Notes under the pieces: generated by a model | Database searches by the model: none | Told to the model about the DNA's origin: nothing | What the model saw: only the letters and a program-made list of their open reading frames with translations | Translations under genes and position numbers: made by a program | In this document: one piece after another, positions 16,369-23,028 of the stretch | How positions within the stretch are numbered: position 1 is the stretch's first letter | Layout: each line of letters opens with the position of its first letter | DNA from: Paraburkholderia agricolaris | GTDB lineage: Bacteria > Pseudomonadota > Gammaproteobacteria > Burkholderiales > Burkholderiaceae | Assembly (NCBI RefSeq): GCF_009455635.1 | Contig: NZ_QPER01000002.1 | Span: 992,001-1,056,000, forward strand | Direction: 5' to 3' | DNA: 64,000 nucleotides

Positions 16369-16668
16369 TGCTTGTCTCCTGTTCTTTTCTGGAACCGCCG
16401 TGTCGCGTCGAACGGCATGTGTCTATCCGGCGATACGTGATCATGCTTGACGGTGTTCTGACGAATAATCGGCAGACGTATGTCAAAAGATATTGAATCT
16501 TGATCGCGGTGTCAAATAAATTCGGTTGTCCGGATGAACCGCTTGACGAAGCAGAAACAGCTCACTATATTTCGGCAGACGTCTGCGTAATTGATGAATA
16601 ATCACGCAGAGCAGGAGACGGATTCAACGGCGCGCGCGGTTCCGCGCTCAACACGAAAGAGGAGACAA
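16369..16668. promoter_or_regulatory. divergent gentisate promoter region with paired operators
   Basis: Minus strand: -35 TTGACA (16510-16515), 17-base spacer, -10 TATCTT (16487-16492). Plus strand: -35 TTGACG (16543-16548), 17-base spacer, -10 TATATT (16566-16571). Just downstream of each -10 lies the same 14-base motif TCGGCAGACGTNTG, at 16469-16482 and 16572-16585; the second extends to a perfect palindrome GCAGACGTCTGC (16575-16586). This is the layout of a repressor covering both transcription starts. Confidence 0.75.
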
Positions 16669-17925
16669 ATGAAAAAAGATACCGAGGTTGTCATCGTCGG
16701 TGCAGGGATCGGCGGGTTGACGTTGGCGCTGACCTTGCACAAGGCAGGCATTGCCAGCCGCATTTTCGAAGCGGCGCCTGAAATCAGGCCGCTCGGGGTC
16801 GGGATCAACCTGTTGCCGCATGCGACGCGTGAACTGGCGGAGCTCGATCTGCTGGCCGAATTGGCCGCCGTGGGTGTAACGACGCAGGAGTCGGCGTTTT
16901 TCAATCGCCACGGCCAGTTGATCTACCGCGAGCCGGCCGGGCGTTTTGCCGGTTACGAGCATCCGCAATTCTCGATTCATCGCGGCGACCTGCAGAGCGT
17001 ATTGCTCAAAACCGTGCTCGAACGCCTGGGGCCGGACAGTGTGGTGACAGACCGCCGCTGTATTGGCGCTACCCAGGATGAAGCAGGCGCAGTCGCACGC
17101 TTTACCGATAGCGCCGGCAACGACCACTTCGCTGGCGGTGCGGCGATCGTGGCGTGCGACGGTATTCACTCGGCGATTCGCAAACAGTTCTATCCGGATG
17201 AAGGCGCGCCGCGCTATTCAGGTTTCAACATGTGGCGCGGAACGATCGTGGCGCCGCCGTTCCTGAGCGGTGGCAGCATGGTGCGCGCCGGCTGGCTGAC
17301 GCACGGCAAGATGGTTATCTATCCGATCCGCGATAACGTGGATGCCGCAGGCAATCAGCTGGTGAACTGGGTCGCCGAGATCGAGGCGCCGCAACCCGCA
17401 CGCCGCGACTGGAACGGTAAAGGTCGGCTGGCTGATTTCTTCCCGGCATTTGCAGACTGGCATTTCGACTGGCTGGACGTGGCCGCGATGATTGAAGCAA
17501 CGGAAACGATTCTGGAGTATCCGATGGTCGATCAGGATCCGCTGCCGCGCTGGAGCTTCGGCCGCATCACGTTGTTGGGAGATGCTGCACATCCGATGGT
17601 GCCGCGTGGCTCGAACGGCGCGGGGCAGGCGATTCTGGACGCCCGCTTTCTGGCAGACCGTTGCGCGGAACTGGGTGTTTGCGAGGAGGCGCTGCTTGCC
17701 TACGATCGAGCGCGCGTCAAGGCAACCGGCGACGTCGTGCTGATGAACCGCAAGGCGCCCCCCGACCGGATCCTGCAGGTGGTCTACGAGCGCACTCAGG
17801 GGCAGCGTTTCGAGCGGATCGAAGATGTGGTCAGTACGGAAGAACTGAGTCAGATCGCGAACCAGTACAAGACGGTCGCCGGTTTTCATCTCGACGATCT
17901 GAAGACCAGGCAACGGGTAGGGTGA
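16669..17925 (+). CDS. class A flavin monooxygenase, PhzS-like; predicted hydroxybenzoate to gentisate hydroxylase
   Basis: The product has 418 residues, from the ATG behind GAGGAGACAA. The FAD-binding Rossmann motif VIVGAGIGGLTLAL is at residues 6-19, and the second FAD motif is TLLGDAAHPMVPRGSNGAGQAILDA. The middle phrases RPLGVGIN, PQFSIHRGDLQ, MWRG, LVNWV and EYPMVDQDPLPRW closely follow PhzS (5-methylphenazine-1-carboxylate 1-monooxygenase) more than the characterised 3-hydroxybenzoate 6-hydroxylases. It diverges from gentisate dioxygenase under matching operators, so production of gentisate (from 3-hydroxybenzoate, salicylate or a derivative) is the natural inference. The exact substrate is open. 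Confidence 0.82.
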   Translation: MKKDTEVVIVGAGIGGLTLALTLHKAGIASRIFEAAPEIRPLGVGINLLPHATRELAELDLLAELAAVGVTTQESAFFNRHGQLIYREPAGRFAGYEHPQFSIHRGDLQSVLLKTVLERLGPDSVVTDRRCIGATQDEAGAVARFTDSAGNDHFAGGAAIVACDGIHSAIRKQFYPDEGAPRYSGFNMWRGTIVAPPFLSGGSMVRAGWLTHGKMVIYPIRDNVDAAGNQLVNWVAEIEAPQPARRDWNGKGRLADFFPAFADWHFDWLDVAAMIEATETILEYPMVDQDPLPRWSFGRITLLGDAAHPMVPRGSNGAGQAILDARFLADRCAELGVCEEALLAYDRARVKATGDVVLMNRKAPPDRILQVVYERTQGQRFERIEDVVSTEELSQIANQYKTVAGFHLDDLKTRQRVG

Positions 17926-17996
17926 CGAAATCTGGTTGTAAGTACATTTAGACACGCGAGCGCAATGCGGCGCCCATTGCCCGTCCCGCTCGGTCT

Positions 17997-18024
17997 GGCT
18001 GAAGCAGGGGATCTTGCTTCAGCC
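17997..18024. terminator. hairpin between convergent genes, possible terminator
   Basis: GGCTGAAGCA (17997-18006) pairs perfectly with TGCTTCAGCC (18015-18024) around an 8-base loop. It lies between the convergent hydroxylase and DUF4410 genes, but no T-run follows on either side. Confidence 0.5.
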
Positions 18025-18044
18025 ATTGCCTGACGGCGCCGCGC

Positions 18045-18815
18045 TTAACCCTTGATGTGTTGCGTCGAGAGCCAGCCTCCGTTGACGCCGATTTGCGCCA
18101 CCTGTTTGGCCACCGCGTCGGCGAGGCGTGTGGCGTCTGCTGAAACCCCAGTCTTCTTGGATTCAGACATGGTGTGCAAACCACCACCCACGGCCGCGGA
18201 GGTCGCGATGCTGCCCACCGCCGCGCCCACCCCGGCAGTTTCGGCCATGCCGGGTGCCTTGCCGCTGTCGCCGCTGGCGTTGAAACTTTGCACCAGCCTT
18301 GCGGTGCCGCCCGCCGGCTTATACAGAATCTGTACCGAACTGCTCACCTCGCTCTTGCCGGCGCCCAGGCCGATCAGCACGCGGCGGCGGCGATTGCCGG
18401 CGTCGATCGTGTTGAAGCTGCCTTGTACGAGCAGCACGTTCTGGTCGGCGGGGGCGGGGACGTCCGAGCGAATCGCGCGCAGCCCCATCGACTGCAATTG
18501 CTGAACGATTTCGTTGGCGACCTGCTCGCGCACGGCGATCGCATCGGCGGATTGCTTTTGCGCGGTGGACGAACCGTCGAGTTGCGCTTTCAATTTTTTC
18601 AGCATGCCGCCGTTGTCCAGCTTCACCTGGTCCGGACTGCTGTCGAAGGTGTAGACATAAATGTTGTCGGGGCGCACCTGCGGCTCCACGCTGCTTTGAG
18701 TCGCATTGTTGATGCTGCCGCCGGCGCAGCCGGTGAGGAGCGCGCTGCCGCAGACCATCGCAACGCATGCAAAACGAGCGGCATTCTTTTTGAGGAAACT
18801 CACTGAAGTCAACAT
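18045..18815 (-). CDS. DUF4410 lipoprotein
   Basis: The product has 256 residues when started at the ATG at 18815 (AGGA five bases upstream); another ATG two codons earlier lacks spacing for a ribosome site. The N-terminal signal ends in a lipobox, LLTGCAGG, so the protein is a predicted lipoprotein. The body (RPDNIYVYTFDSSPDQVKL, then EIVQQLQSMGLRA, then VLLVQGSFNTIDAGNRRRRVLIGLGAGKSEV) matches DUF4410, a periplasmic fold seen near outer-membrane biogenesis or stress genes. A glycine- and alanine-rich hydrophobic stretch (AGVGAAVGSIATSAAVGGG) lies near the C-terminus. Function unknown; it appears monocistronic. Confidence 0.75.
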   Translation of the reverse strand: MLTSVSFLKKNAARFACVAMVCGSALLTGCAGGSINNATQSSVEPQVRPDNIYVYTFDSSPDQVKLDNGGMLKKLKAQLDGSSTAQKQSADAIAVREQVANEIVQQLQSMGLRAIRSDVPAPADQNVLLVQGSFNTIDAGNRRRRVLIGLGAGKSEVSSSVQILYKPAGGTARLVQSFNASGDSGKAPGMAETAGVGAAVGSIATSAAVGGGLHTMSESKKTGVSADATRLADAVAKQVAQIGVNGGWLSTQHIKG

Positions 18816-19084
18816 GTTCATCCTGTCGTCGGCACCCGGTGCCGTTGTGTTCGAACGCCTCTTTCGATGATCGGGCAACCGTGGATCGTTGATCATCGGG
18901 AGCGCATTCGCACATAAAACACCCTTGATCTCATGCGTCTTTTTTCGTACGCACCGGCAGCGAAACGAAGTATGGGTGAGTCACTCCCCAAACTCCATTC
19001 AACAATTATTTCGCGCCATGTCACGGCGAAACATGCAGCGAGGGAGGCAAGCTCGGGACGAGTTGCAAACAACGACGCGAGGCA

Positions 19085-19168
19085 TCACACCAAGGCGAGC
19101 TCGATGATGCAAAGGAGAACGAGGACAAGAAGAGCGGCGGCGACGGCCATGTCCAGCGGGTAGCGCAT
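19085..19168 (-). CDS. candidate 27-residue single-span membrane peptide
   Basis: The ORF starts MRYPLDMAVAAALLV and continues with LVLLCIIELALV to a TGA. Almost the whole peptide is one hydrophobic helix of about 20 residues preceded by a short charged head (Arg, Asp), the pattern of small bacterial membrane proteins. CTGGTG lies six bases upstream as a weak ribosome site. Nothing else is coded there, but the GC-rich composition makes chance ORFs common. Confidence 0.35.
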   Translation of the reverse strand: MRYPLDMAVAAALLVLVLLCIIELALV

Positions 19169-19221
19169 TATTCACCAGGCACTAGCGTTGCGGTGCTCTA
19201 ATCCTAATCACCTGAGGGAAG

Positions 19222-19347
19222 ATGAAAAGTGGGCAGAGTGGCGGCTATGTGCGAAAGCTAACGCAGCGCATCGAACGGCTGCGCTGCTTTCTGGCGGAAG
19301 CGTTTCCAGCGATCGAGGTTCGAACGCGTGATGCTTCGGTTGCGTAG
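19222..19347 (+). CDS. candidate 41-residue ORF of unknown function
   Basis: The ORF begins MKSGQSGGYVRKLTQRIERL, continues as a likely amphipathic helix (RCFLAEAFPAIEV), and stops at TAG. GAGGGA lies immediately upstream of the ATG, slightly too close to be ideal. It converges on the gene at 19380. Only composition and the ribosome site support it. Confidence 0.22.
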   Translation: MKSGQSGGYVRKLTQRIERLRCFLAEAFPAIEVRTRDASVA

Positions 19348-19379
19348 TCTGCCGCGCTTTATTGCGGCTCTATTGCGGT

Positions 19380-19844
19380 TTACTGCGGCACAGGTGTTTG
19401 CGTTCCTGGCGGCAGGCCGCGCGGCGACTTGTTCGCCGAGACGAGGTCTTCCGACAGACTGGTGCGCAGCGTGGCAATCGCCTGATCGGCATTGGCCGGT
19501 TTCAACTGCTCGCGGGCCAGCGAGTCGTACACATAGTGGCGCAGCATAGGATCTTGCGTCTTGCTCAACACATCGTGATACACAGCCACGATCTCGCCTT
19601 CACGTCCGCTCATTGCATAGAGGCGCCGCAACTGCTCCAGATCGTTGATCACCGCGAAGCCGGGGCCCATCGGTCCATGCTGCCAGTGCGCTCCGCGTGG
19701 GTCGCGTGGGCCATCACCATGCGGCGGCTCCCCCTGCGCGTGGATCGCTGCGGGCTGCGGCGAAGCCGCTTCCTGAGCCAGCGCGCCGGTCGCGGCCACG
19801 CTTACAACGGCGGTCAGTGCGGCGCTTATCCATCCTTTTTTCAT
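19380..19844 (-). CDS. secreted protein of unknown function
   Basis: The product has 154 residues, started at the ATG behind GGGAGCGAGATC. The signal peptide is MKKGWISAALTAVVSVAATGALA, cleaved after ALA-Q, giving a periplasmic or secreted product. The mature N-terminus is rich in Pro, His and Gly (EPPHGDGPRDPRGAHWQHGP), which could bind metal. The rest is predicted helical (FAVINDLEQLRRLYAMSGREGEIVAVYHDVL, then TQDPMLRHYVYDSLAREQLK). I do not recognise a family; the His/Pro-rich head and helical tail recall Spy/CpxP-like periplasmic chaperones only loosely. Confidence 0.6.
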   Translation of the reverse strand: MKKGWISAALTAVVSVAATGALAQEAASPQPAAIHAQGEPPHGDGPRDPRGAHWQHGPMGPGFAVINDLEQLRRLYAMSGREGEIVAVYHDVLSKTQDPMLRHYVYDSLAREQLKPANADQAIATLRTSLSEDLVSANKSPRGLPPGTQTPVPQ

Positions 19845-20197
19845 GATCTCGCTCCCATCGAGACAGTGCCGGCGCGACAGTGCGCGAGCACATCGGCAAC
19901 GATAGTCGAGATGGCGCTTCGCCGGGTTACTGAAACCGCCGCGTAACTTACCGCGCCTTGCATGCCGCGTGACTGAACCGTGACACGGCCGGCCACGGAG
20001 GCCGGCGACGCCAGGGTGTGCCCGCTGGCGCAATGTGGCCGGATGGCGCATGATTGACCCAATGTGCCGTCCGACCCTAGATGCAGCAAGCCGCTGCGGG
20101 AAGTGCGGCGCACACGACGCCACGGGTGTATGAGCCGCACAAACCCATCGCGGCGATGCATCGCGGGCGAGTATTCAACCGTTAAGGAGGATTTCGC
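19845..20197. other. 353-base intergenic region, no gene seen
   Basis: The region separates the divergent secreted protein and the phasin. Apart from a 7-base-pair hairpin, GCCGGCC with GGCCGGC at 19988-20006, I see no feature; it should hold both promoters, but no clear -35/-10 pair stands out. Confidence 0.4.
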
Positions 20198-20623
20198 ATG
20201 GACCGACCTGACGCCGCCAATCCGTTTGGCGATTTCACCAAAATGCTGGAGCAGTTCAAGCTCCCCGGCTTCGACGTACCCGCCATCATGGAAGCGCGAC
20301 GCAAGGACGTGGAAGCACTGGTTCAGGCGAATCAGACTGCTTTCCAGGGCATGCAGTCGCTCGCGCAAAAACAGACTGAGATGCTGCGCGCCACGCTGGG
20401 CGAATTGCAGTCGCTCACGGGGCAGTTGTCGGCAGGCGGCGCCGCGCCTCCCGCGAAGGCTGCCGAACTGATCCAGCAAAGCCTGCATAAATCGCTGGCC
20501 GACATGCAGCAGTTGGCGCAGGCCGCGTATCAGACGCAAGCTGAGTCGTATGCGGTGATCGCAAAACGCGTGGAAGAAAACGTGCAGGAGTTGAAGTCGC
20601 TCTTGCAGCAGCAGAAAAAGTAA
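20198..20623 (+). CDS. phasin family protein
   Basis: The product has 141 residues behind an excellent ribosome site (TAAGGAGG). There is no signal peptide. It is composed of amphipathic helices rich in Gln, Ala and Leu: FTKMLEQFKLPGFDVPAIME, VEALVQANQTAFQGMQSLAQKQTEML, and LIQQSLHKSLADMQQLAQAAYQ. These match the phasin family that coats polyhydroxyalkanoate granules. It is shorter than the main PhaP of Burkholderia (about 190 residues) and is monocistronic, bounded by strong hairpins. Confidence 0.82.
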   Translation: MDRPDAANPFGDFTKMLEQFKLPGFDVPAIMEARRKDVEALVQANQTAFQGMQSLAQKQTEMLRATLGELQSLTGQLSAGGAAPPAKAAELIQQSLHKSLADMQQLAQAAYQTQAESYAVIAKRVEENVQELKSLLQQQKK

Positions 20624-20631
20624 CCAACGCG

Positions 20632-20661
20632 GCCGCGCCGGATCGCTCGATCCGGCGCGGC
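20632..20661 (+). other. 14-bp hairpin after the phasin gene
   Basis: GCCGCGCCGGATCG (20632-20645) pairs with CGATCCGGCGCGGC (20648-20661) around a two-base loop. No T-run follows, so it may protect the mRNA 3' end or assist the terminator 34 bases further on. Confidence 0.6.
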
Positions 20662-20694
20662 GTGACACGCAGATGTCGTAATGAAGCACCCGAT

Positions 20695-20732
20695 GCCGTG
20701 GATGACCTCAGGTTATCCGCGGCATTTTTTTT
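20695..20732 (+). terminator. Rho-independent terminator of the phasin gene
   Basis: GCCGTGGAT (20695-20703) pairs with ATCCGCGGC (20715-20723), one G-U pair, followed by A and eight T residues (20725-20732). Confidence 0.85.
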
Positions 20733-21170
20733 GCCGCCTACGCGCCTCAATTATCAGAGGAAACAGGTTGATCGAGGTGAATTATTCAGTGTTCACTTAC
20801 ATCGTTCGCCTCATGCGGCACGCATTGATATTTTTCTGCTGTGGCCCTGTTATTTTTTGCATGTGTTCGCTTTAAACAGCTTGCATCGGAAAAATAGGCG
20901 TCTGAGCACCGCCACTTGGCGATCCGGTCTGCATTGATCAAACAGGTTCGAACGGCAGTGTGCTCGCCGAAGGTTTAAATCATCCCGCAAACGATTGCCG
21001 CGCCGCTTCGCGCTGCCTAAAGTTTCGCGCCGCCATTCCGTAGACGCATTCACGCAACCCAACCGGTGTGAATGCCATACCGGCACCGCCGGCTCGGAGT
21101 GCGCCCCTGAATTCCCGTTCGCGATCGGCTCACCTGCCGGTCACGAGCGTTTCACCTCGAAGGAAATCTC
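20733..21170. other. 438-base intergenic region, AT-richer, no gene supported
   Basis: The stretch is visibly richer in A+T than its surroundings (about 20740-20960). Short open frames here have no ribosome site and no recognisable product. The promoter of the DUF2844/DUF3443 pair should lie in its right part. Confidence 0.4.
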
Positions 21171-21629
21171 TTGAAACCGATGCTCTCTACAGGCATTGCT
21201 TGCGCAATGCTCGGGGCCGGCTGCGCGCTGTCGTTTGCCGCACACGCCACGCTTGGTCAGAACGTCAGCACTGTCGACAGCGATCTGACGCGCCTTCACG
21301 CCGTGGCTCATACGGCCACCGCTCAAAGCGCGTATTCGGTACACCTGATTACGATGCCGTCCGGCACGCTGGTGCGCGAGTACGTCGCGCCCAACGGCAT
21401 CGTGTTCGGTGTCGCGTGGGAAGGCCCGACGCTGCCGGATCTGAAGTCCGTGCTGGGCGCTTCGTTCGACCAGTACGTCGCCGCTACTGCAACCCGCCGC
21501 GGCACGCCGCTAGCGGTGTCCAGCAGCGACCTGGTGGTGTACTCGGGTGGCCACCTGCGCGCGTTCGCCGGTTATGCCTATCTGCCGCAAGCGATGCCCG
21601 CGGGCGTCGATGTCAGCGTCATTCAATAA
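21171..21629 (+). CDS. DUF2844 secreted protein
   Basis: The product has 152 residues, starting at TTG behind AAGGAAATC. The signal peptide is MKPMLSTGIACAMLGAGCALSFAAHA, cleaved before TLGQ. The body (YSVHLITMPSGTLVREYVAPNGIVFGVAWEGPTLPDLKSVLG, in parts) is the DUF2844 signature common in Burkholderia. It ends 11 bases before the DUF3443 start, a pairing seen repeatedly in this genus. Role unknown; it is presumably exported together with the following lipoprotein. Confidence 0.8.
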   Translation: MKPMLSTGIACAMLGAGCALSFAAHATLGQNVSTVDSDLTRLHAVAHTATAQSAYSVHLITMPSGTLVREYVAPNGIVFGVAWEGPTLPDLKSVLGASFDQYVAATATRRGTPLAVSSSDLVVYSGGHLRAFAGYAYLPQAMPAGVDVSVIQ

Positions 21630-21640
21630 CGGAGCGGATC

Positions 21641-22915
21641 ATGCGTCATACGTCTTCGTTTGTGACCTTGTTGTGCGCGGCGCTGCTCGCGTTGCTCGTC
21701 AGTGCCTGCGGCGGCGGGGGTGGCGGCTCCAGCGGCTCCGGTTCCACGGCGAGTTCCAGTGGCACGAGCCTTTCGGCTGGTCCCACCGTCACCAATACTT
21801 CGCCTTCACCGCAGGTGATTGCCGCCAACGCCGTGCGCGTGACGGTCGACTCAGGCGTGAGCAACGTGCCGAACATGCCGTTCGTCAGCGTCACGATTTG
21901 TGTGCCTGGCACCAGCCAGTGCCAAACCATCGATCACATGCTGGTGGATACCGGCTCGTGGGGCGTGCGCATATTTGCCTCGCAATTGCCCGCGTCGATG
22001 ACGCTGCCGCAACAGAAGGACGGCTCGGGCAATCTGGTTGCCGAATGCATGGAGTTTTTCGACGGCTACACATGGGGTTCGGTGAAGCTCGCCGACCTGC
22101 AGATCGCCGGCGAAAAAGCGGCCTCGCTGCCGGTCCAGGTGATCGATCCGAACTACGCTTCGCTGCCGTCCGACTGCGCGACTTACGGTGCATCGCGCAA
22201 CACGCCGGCTTCGTTGCAGGCCAACGGCATCCTGGGTATCGGCGTATTCAAGCATGACTGCGGCGCGAACTGCGTGCAGCAGGCTGTAGCCGGGACATAC
22301 TACGGTTGCAACGGCACGGCATGCACGTCGATCCCGCTCGCCGAAGCGCTGCAGGTCGCCAATCCGATTCCGTACTTTGCCACCGACAACAACGGTTCGA
22401 TGTTGAGCCTGCCGATGGTGGCGGGCGGCGCGCAGACGGTGAGTGGGCAACTGGTGTTCGGCATCGGCACGCAGAGCAACAATTCGCTAGGCAGTGCGCA
22501 GGTGATCGGTGTGAGCCCGTCGAGCGGCACCTTCACGACAGTGCAGAACGGCACGACGTATTCGAGCAGTATTCTGGATAGCGGCTCGACAGGCCTGTTC
22601 TTCCAGACGAGTGCCATGCCGGCCTGCTCGAGCCCTAACAACGCGTACTACTGTCCGGGGTCGACGCAATCGTTGAGCGCCATGATTCAGGGGGTGAACG
22701 GCACGACGAGCACGGTGAACTTCAGTGTCGGCAATGCCAATTCGATTTCGCAGACGTACAGCGGCGATTCGGCGTTGCCGCTGCTGGCGGGGCCGGCGTT
22801 TGTGAAGTCGTCGGTTTTCGACTGGGGCCTGCCGTTCTTCTACGGCCGTAATGTGTATGCCGCTGTGGAGCAACAGGCGACGCCTGGCGGCGCGGGCCCT
22901 TATGTGGCGTATTGA
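21641..22915 (+). CDS. DUF3443 lipoprotein with two aspartic-protease-like motifs
   Basis: The product has 424 residues. It has a lipoprotein signal with lipobox LLVSAC (Cys23), followed by a Gly/Ser-rich tether of about 20 residues. The body is DUF3443. Two motifs resemble the paired catalytic loops of pepsin-like proteases: HMLVDTGSWGVR (Asp103) and SILDSGSTGLFF (Asp313), about 210 residues apart. A conserved GILGIGVF between them recalls the ILGLG element of pepsin folds. Several Cys pairs suggest disulphides, which fits periplasmic or surface location. Whether it is an active peptidase is not established. It is downstream of DUF2844 in an apparent two-gene operon. Confidence 0.78.
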   Translation: MRHTSSFVTLLCAALLALLVSACGGGGGGSSGSGSTASSSGTSLSAGPTVTNTSPSPQVIAANAVRVTVDSGVSNVPNMPFVSVTICVPGTSQCQTIDHMLVDTGSWGVRIFASQLPASMTLPQQKDGSGNLVAECMEFFDGYTWGSVKLADLQIAGEKAASLPVQVIDPNYASLPSDCATYGASRNTPASLQANGILGIGVFKHDCGANCVQQAVAGTYYGCNGTACTSIPLAEALQVANPIPYFATDNNGSMLSLPMVAGGAQTVSGQLVFGIGTQSNNSLGSAQVIGVSPSSGTFTTVQNGTTYSSSILDSGSTGLFFQTSAMPACSSPNNAYYCPGSTQSLSAMIQGVNGTTSTVNFSVGNANSISQTYSGDSALPLLAGPAFVKSSVFDWGLPFFYGRNVYAAVEQQATPGGAGPYVAY

Positions 22916-22929
22916 GGTGGCGTATTGAG
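22904..22929 (+). repeat. 13-bp tandem duplication over the DUF3443 stop
   Basis: GTGGCGTATTGAG occurs twice back to back (22904-22916 and 22917-22929). The first copy encodes the last residues (Val-Ala-Tyr) and the stop; the second is non-coding. Confidence 0.9.
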
Positions 22930-22993
22930 GCCGCGCAGGGCGGCCACGTACTGGGCGACGGACGATAACAAGGCCCGGCGTCGATGAAACGAA

Positions 22994-23028
22994 GCCCGCT
23001 GCCGGATTATTCGGCAGCGGGCTTTTTT
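22994..23028 (+). terminator. Rho-independent terminator of the DUF3443 operon, overlapping the opposing gene
   Basis: GCCCGCTGCCG (22994-23004) pairs perfectly with CGGCAGCGGGC (23012-23022), followed by TTTTTT. The right arm and T-run lie inside the 3' coding end of the minus-strand peptidase gene. Confidence 0.9.

Larger units (their letters stand above)
18816..19379. other. intergenic region with two candidate very small ORFs
   Basis: No conventional gene is supported in this 564-base stretch. It contains the candidate minus-strand 27-codon membrane peptide ORF at 19085-19168 and the candidate plus-strand 41-codon ORF at 19222-19347, listed separately. Confidence 0.5.

Noticed and set aside
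20662..20937. Small plus-strand frames after the phasin terminator
   Set aside because: They run through the terminator hairpin and T-run, have no ribosome site and overlap each other in different frames.
21068..21640. Upstream extension of the DUF3443 frame by 190 codons
   Set aside because: It would overlap the DUF2844 gene and hide the lipoprotein signal; the ATG at 21641 directly starts the signal peptide.
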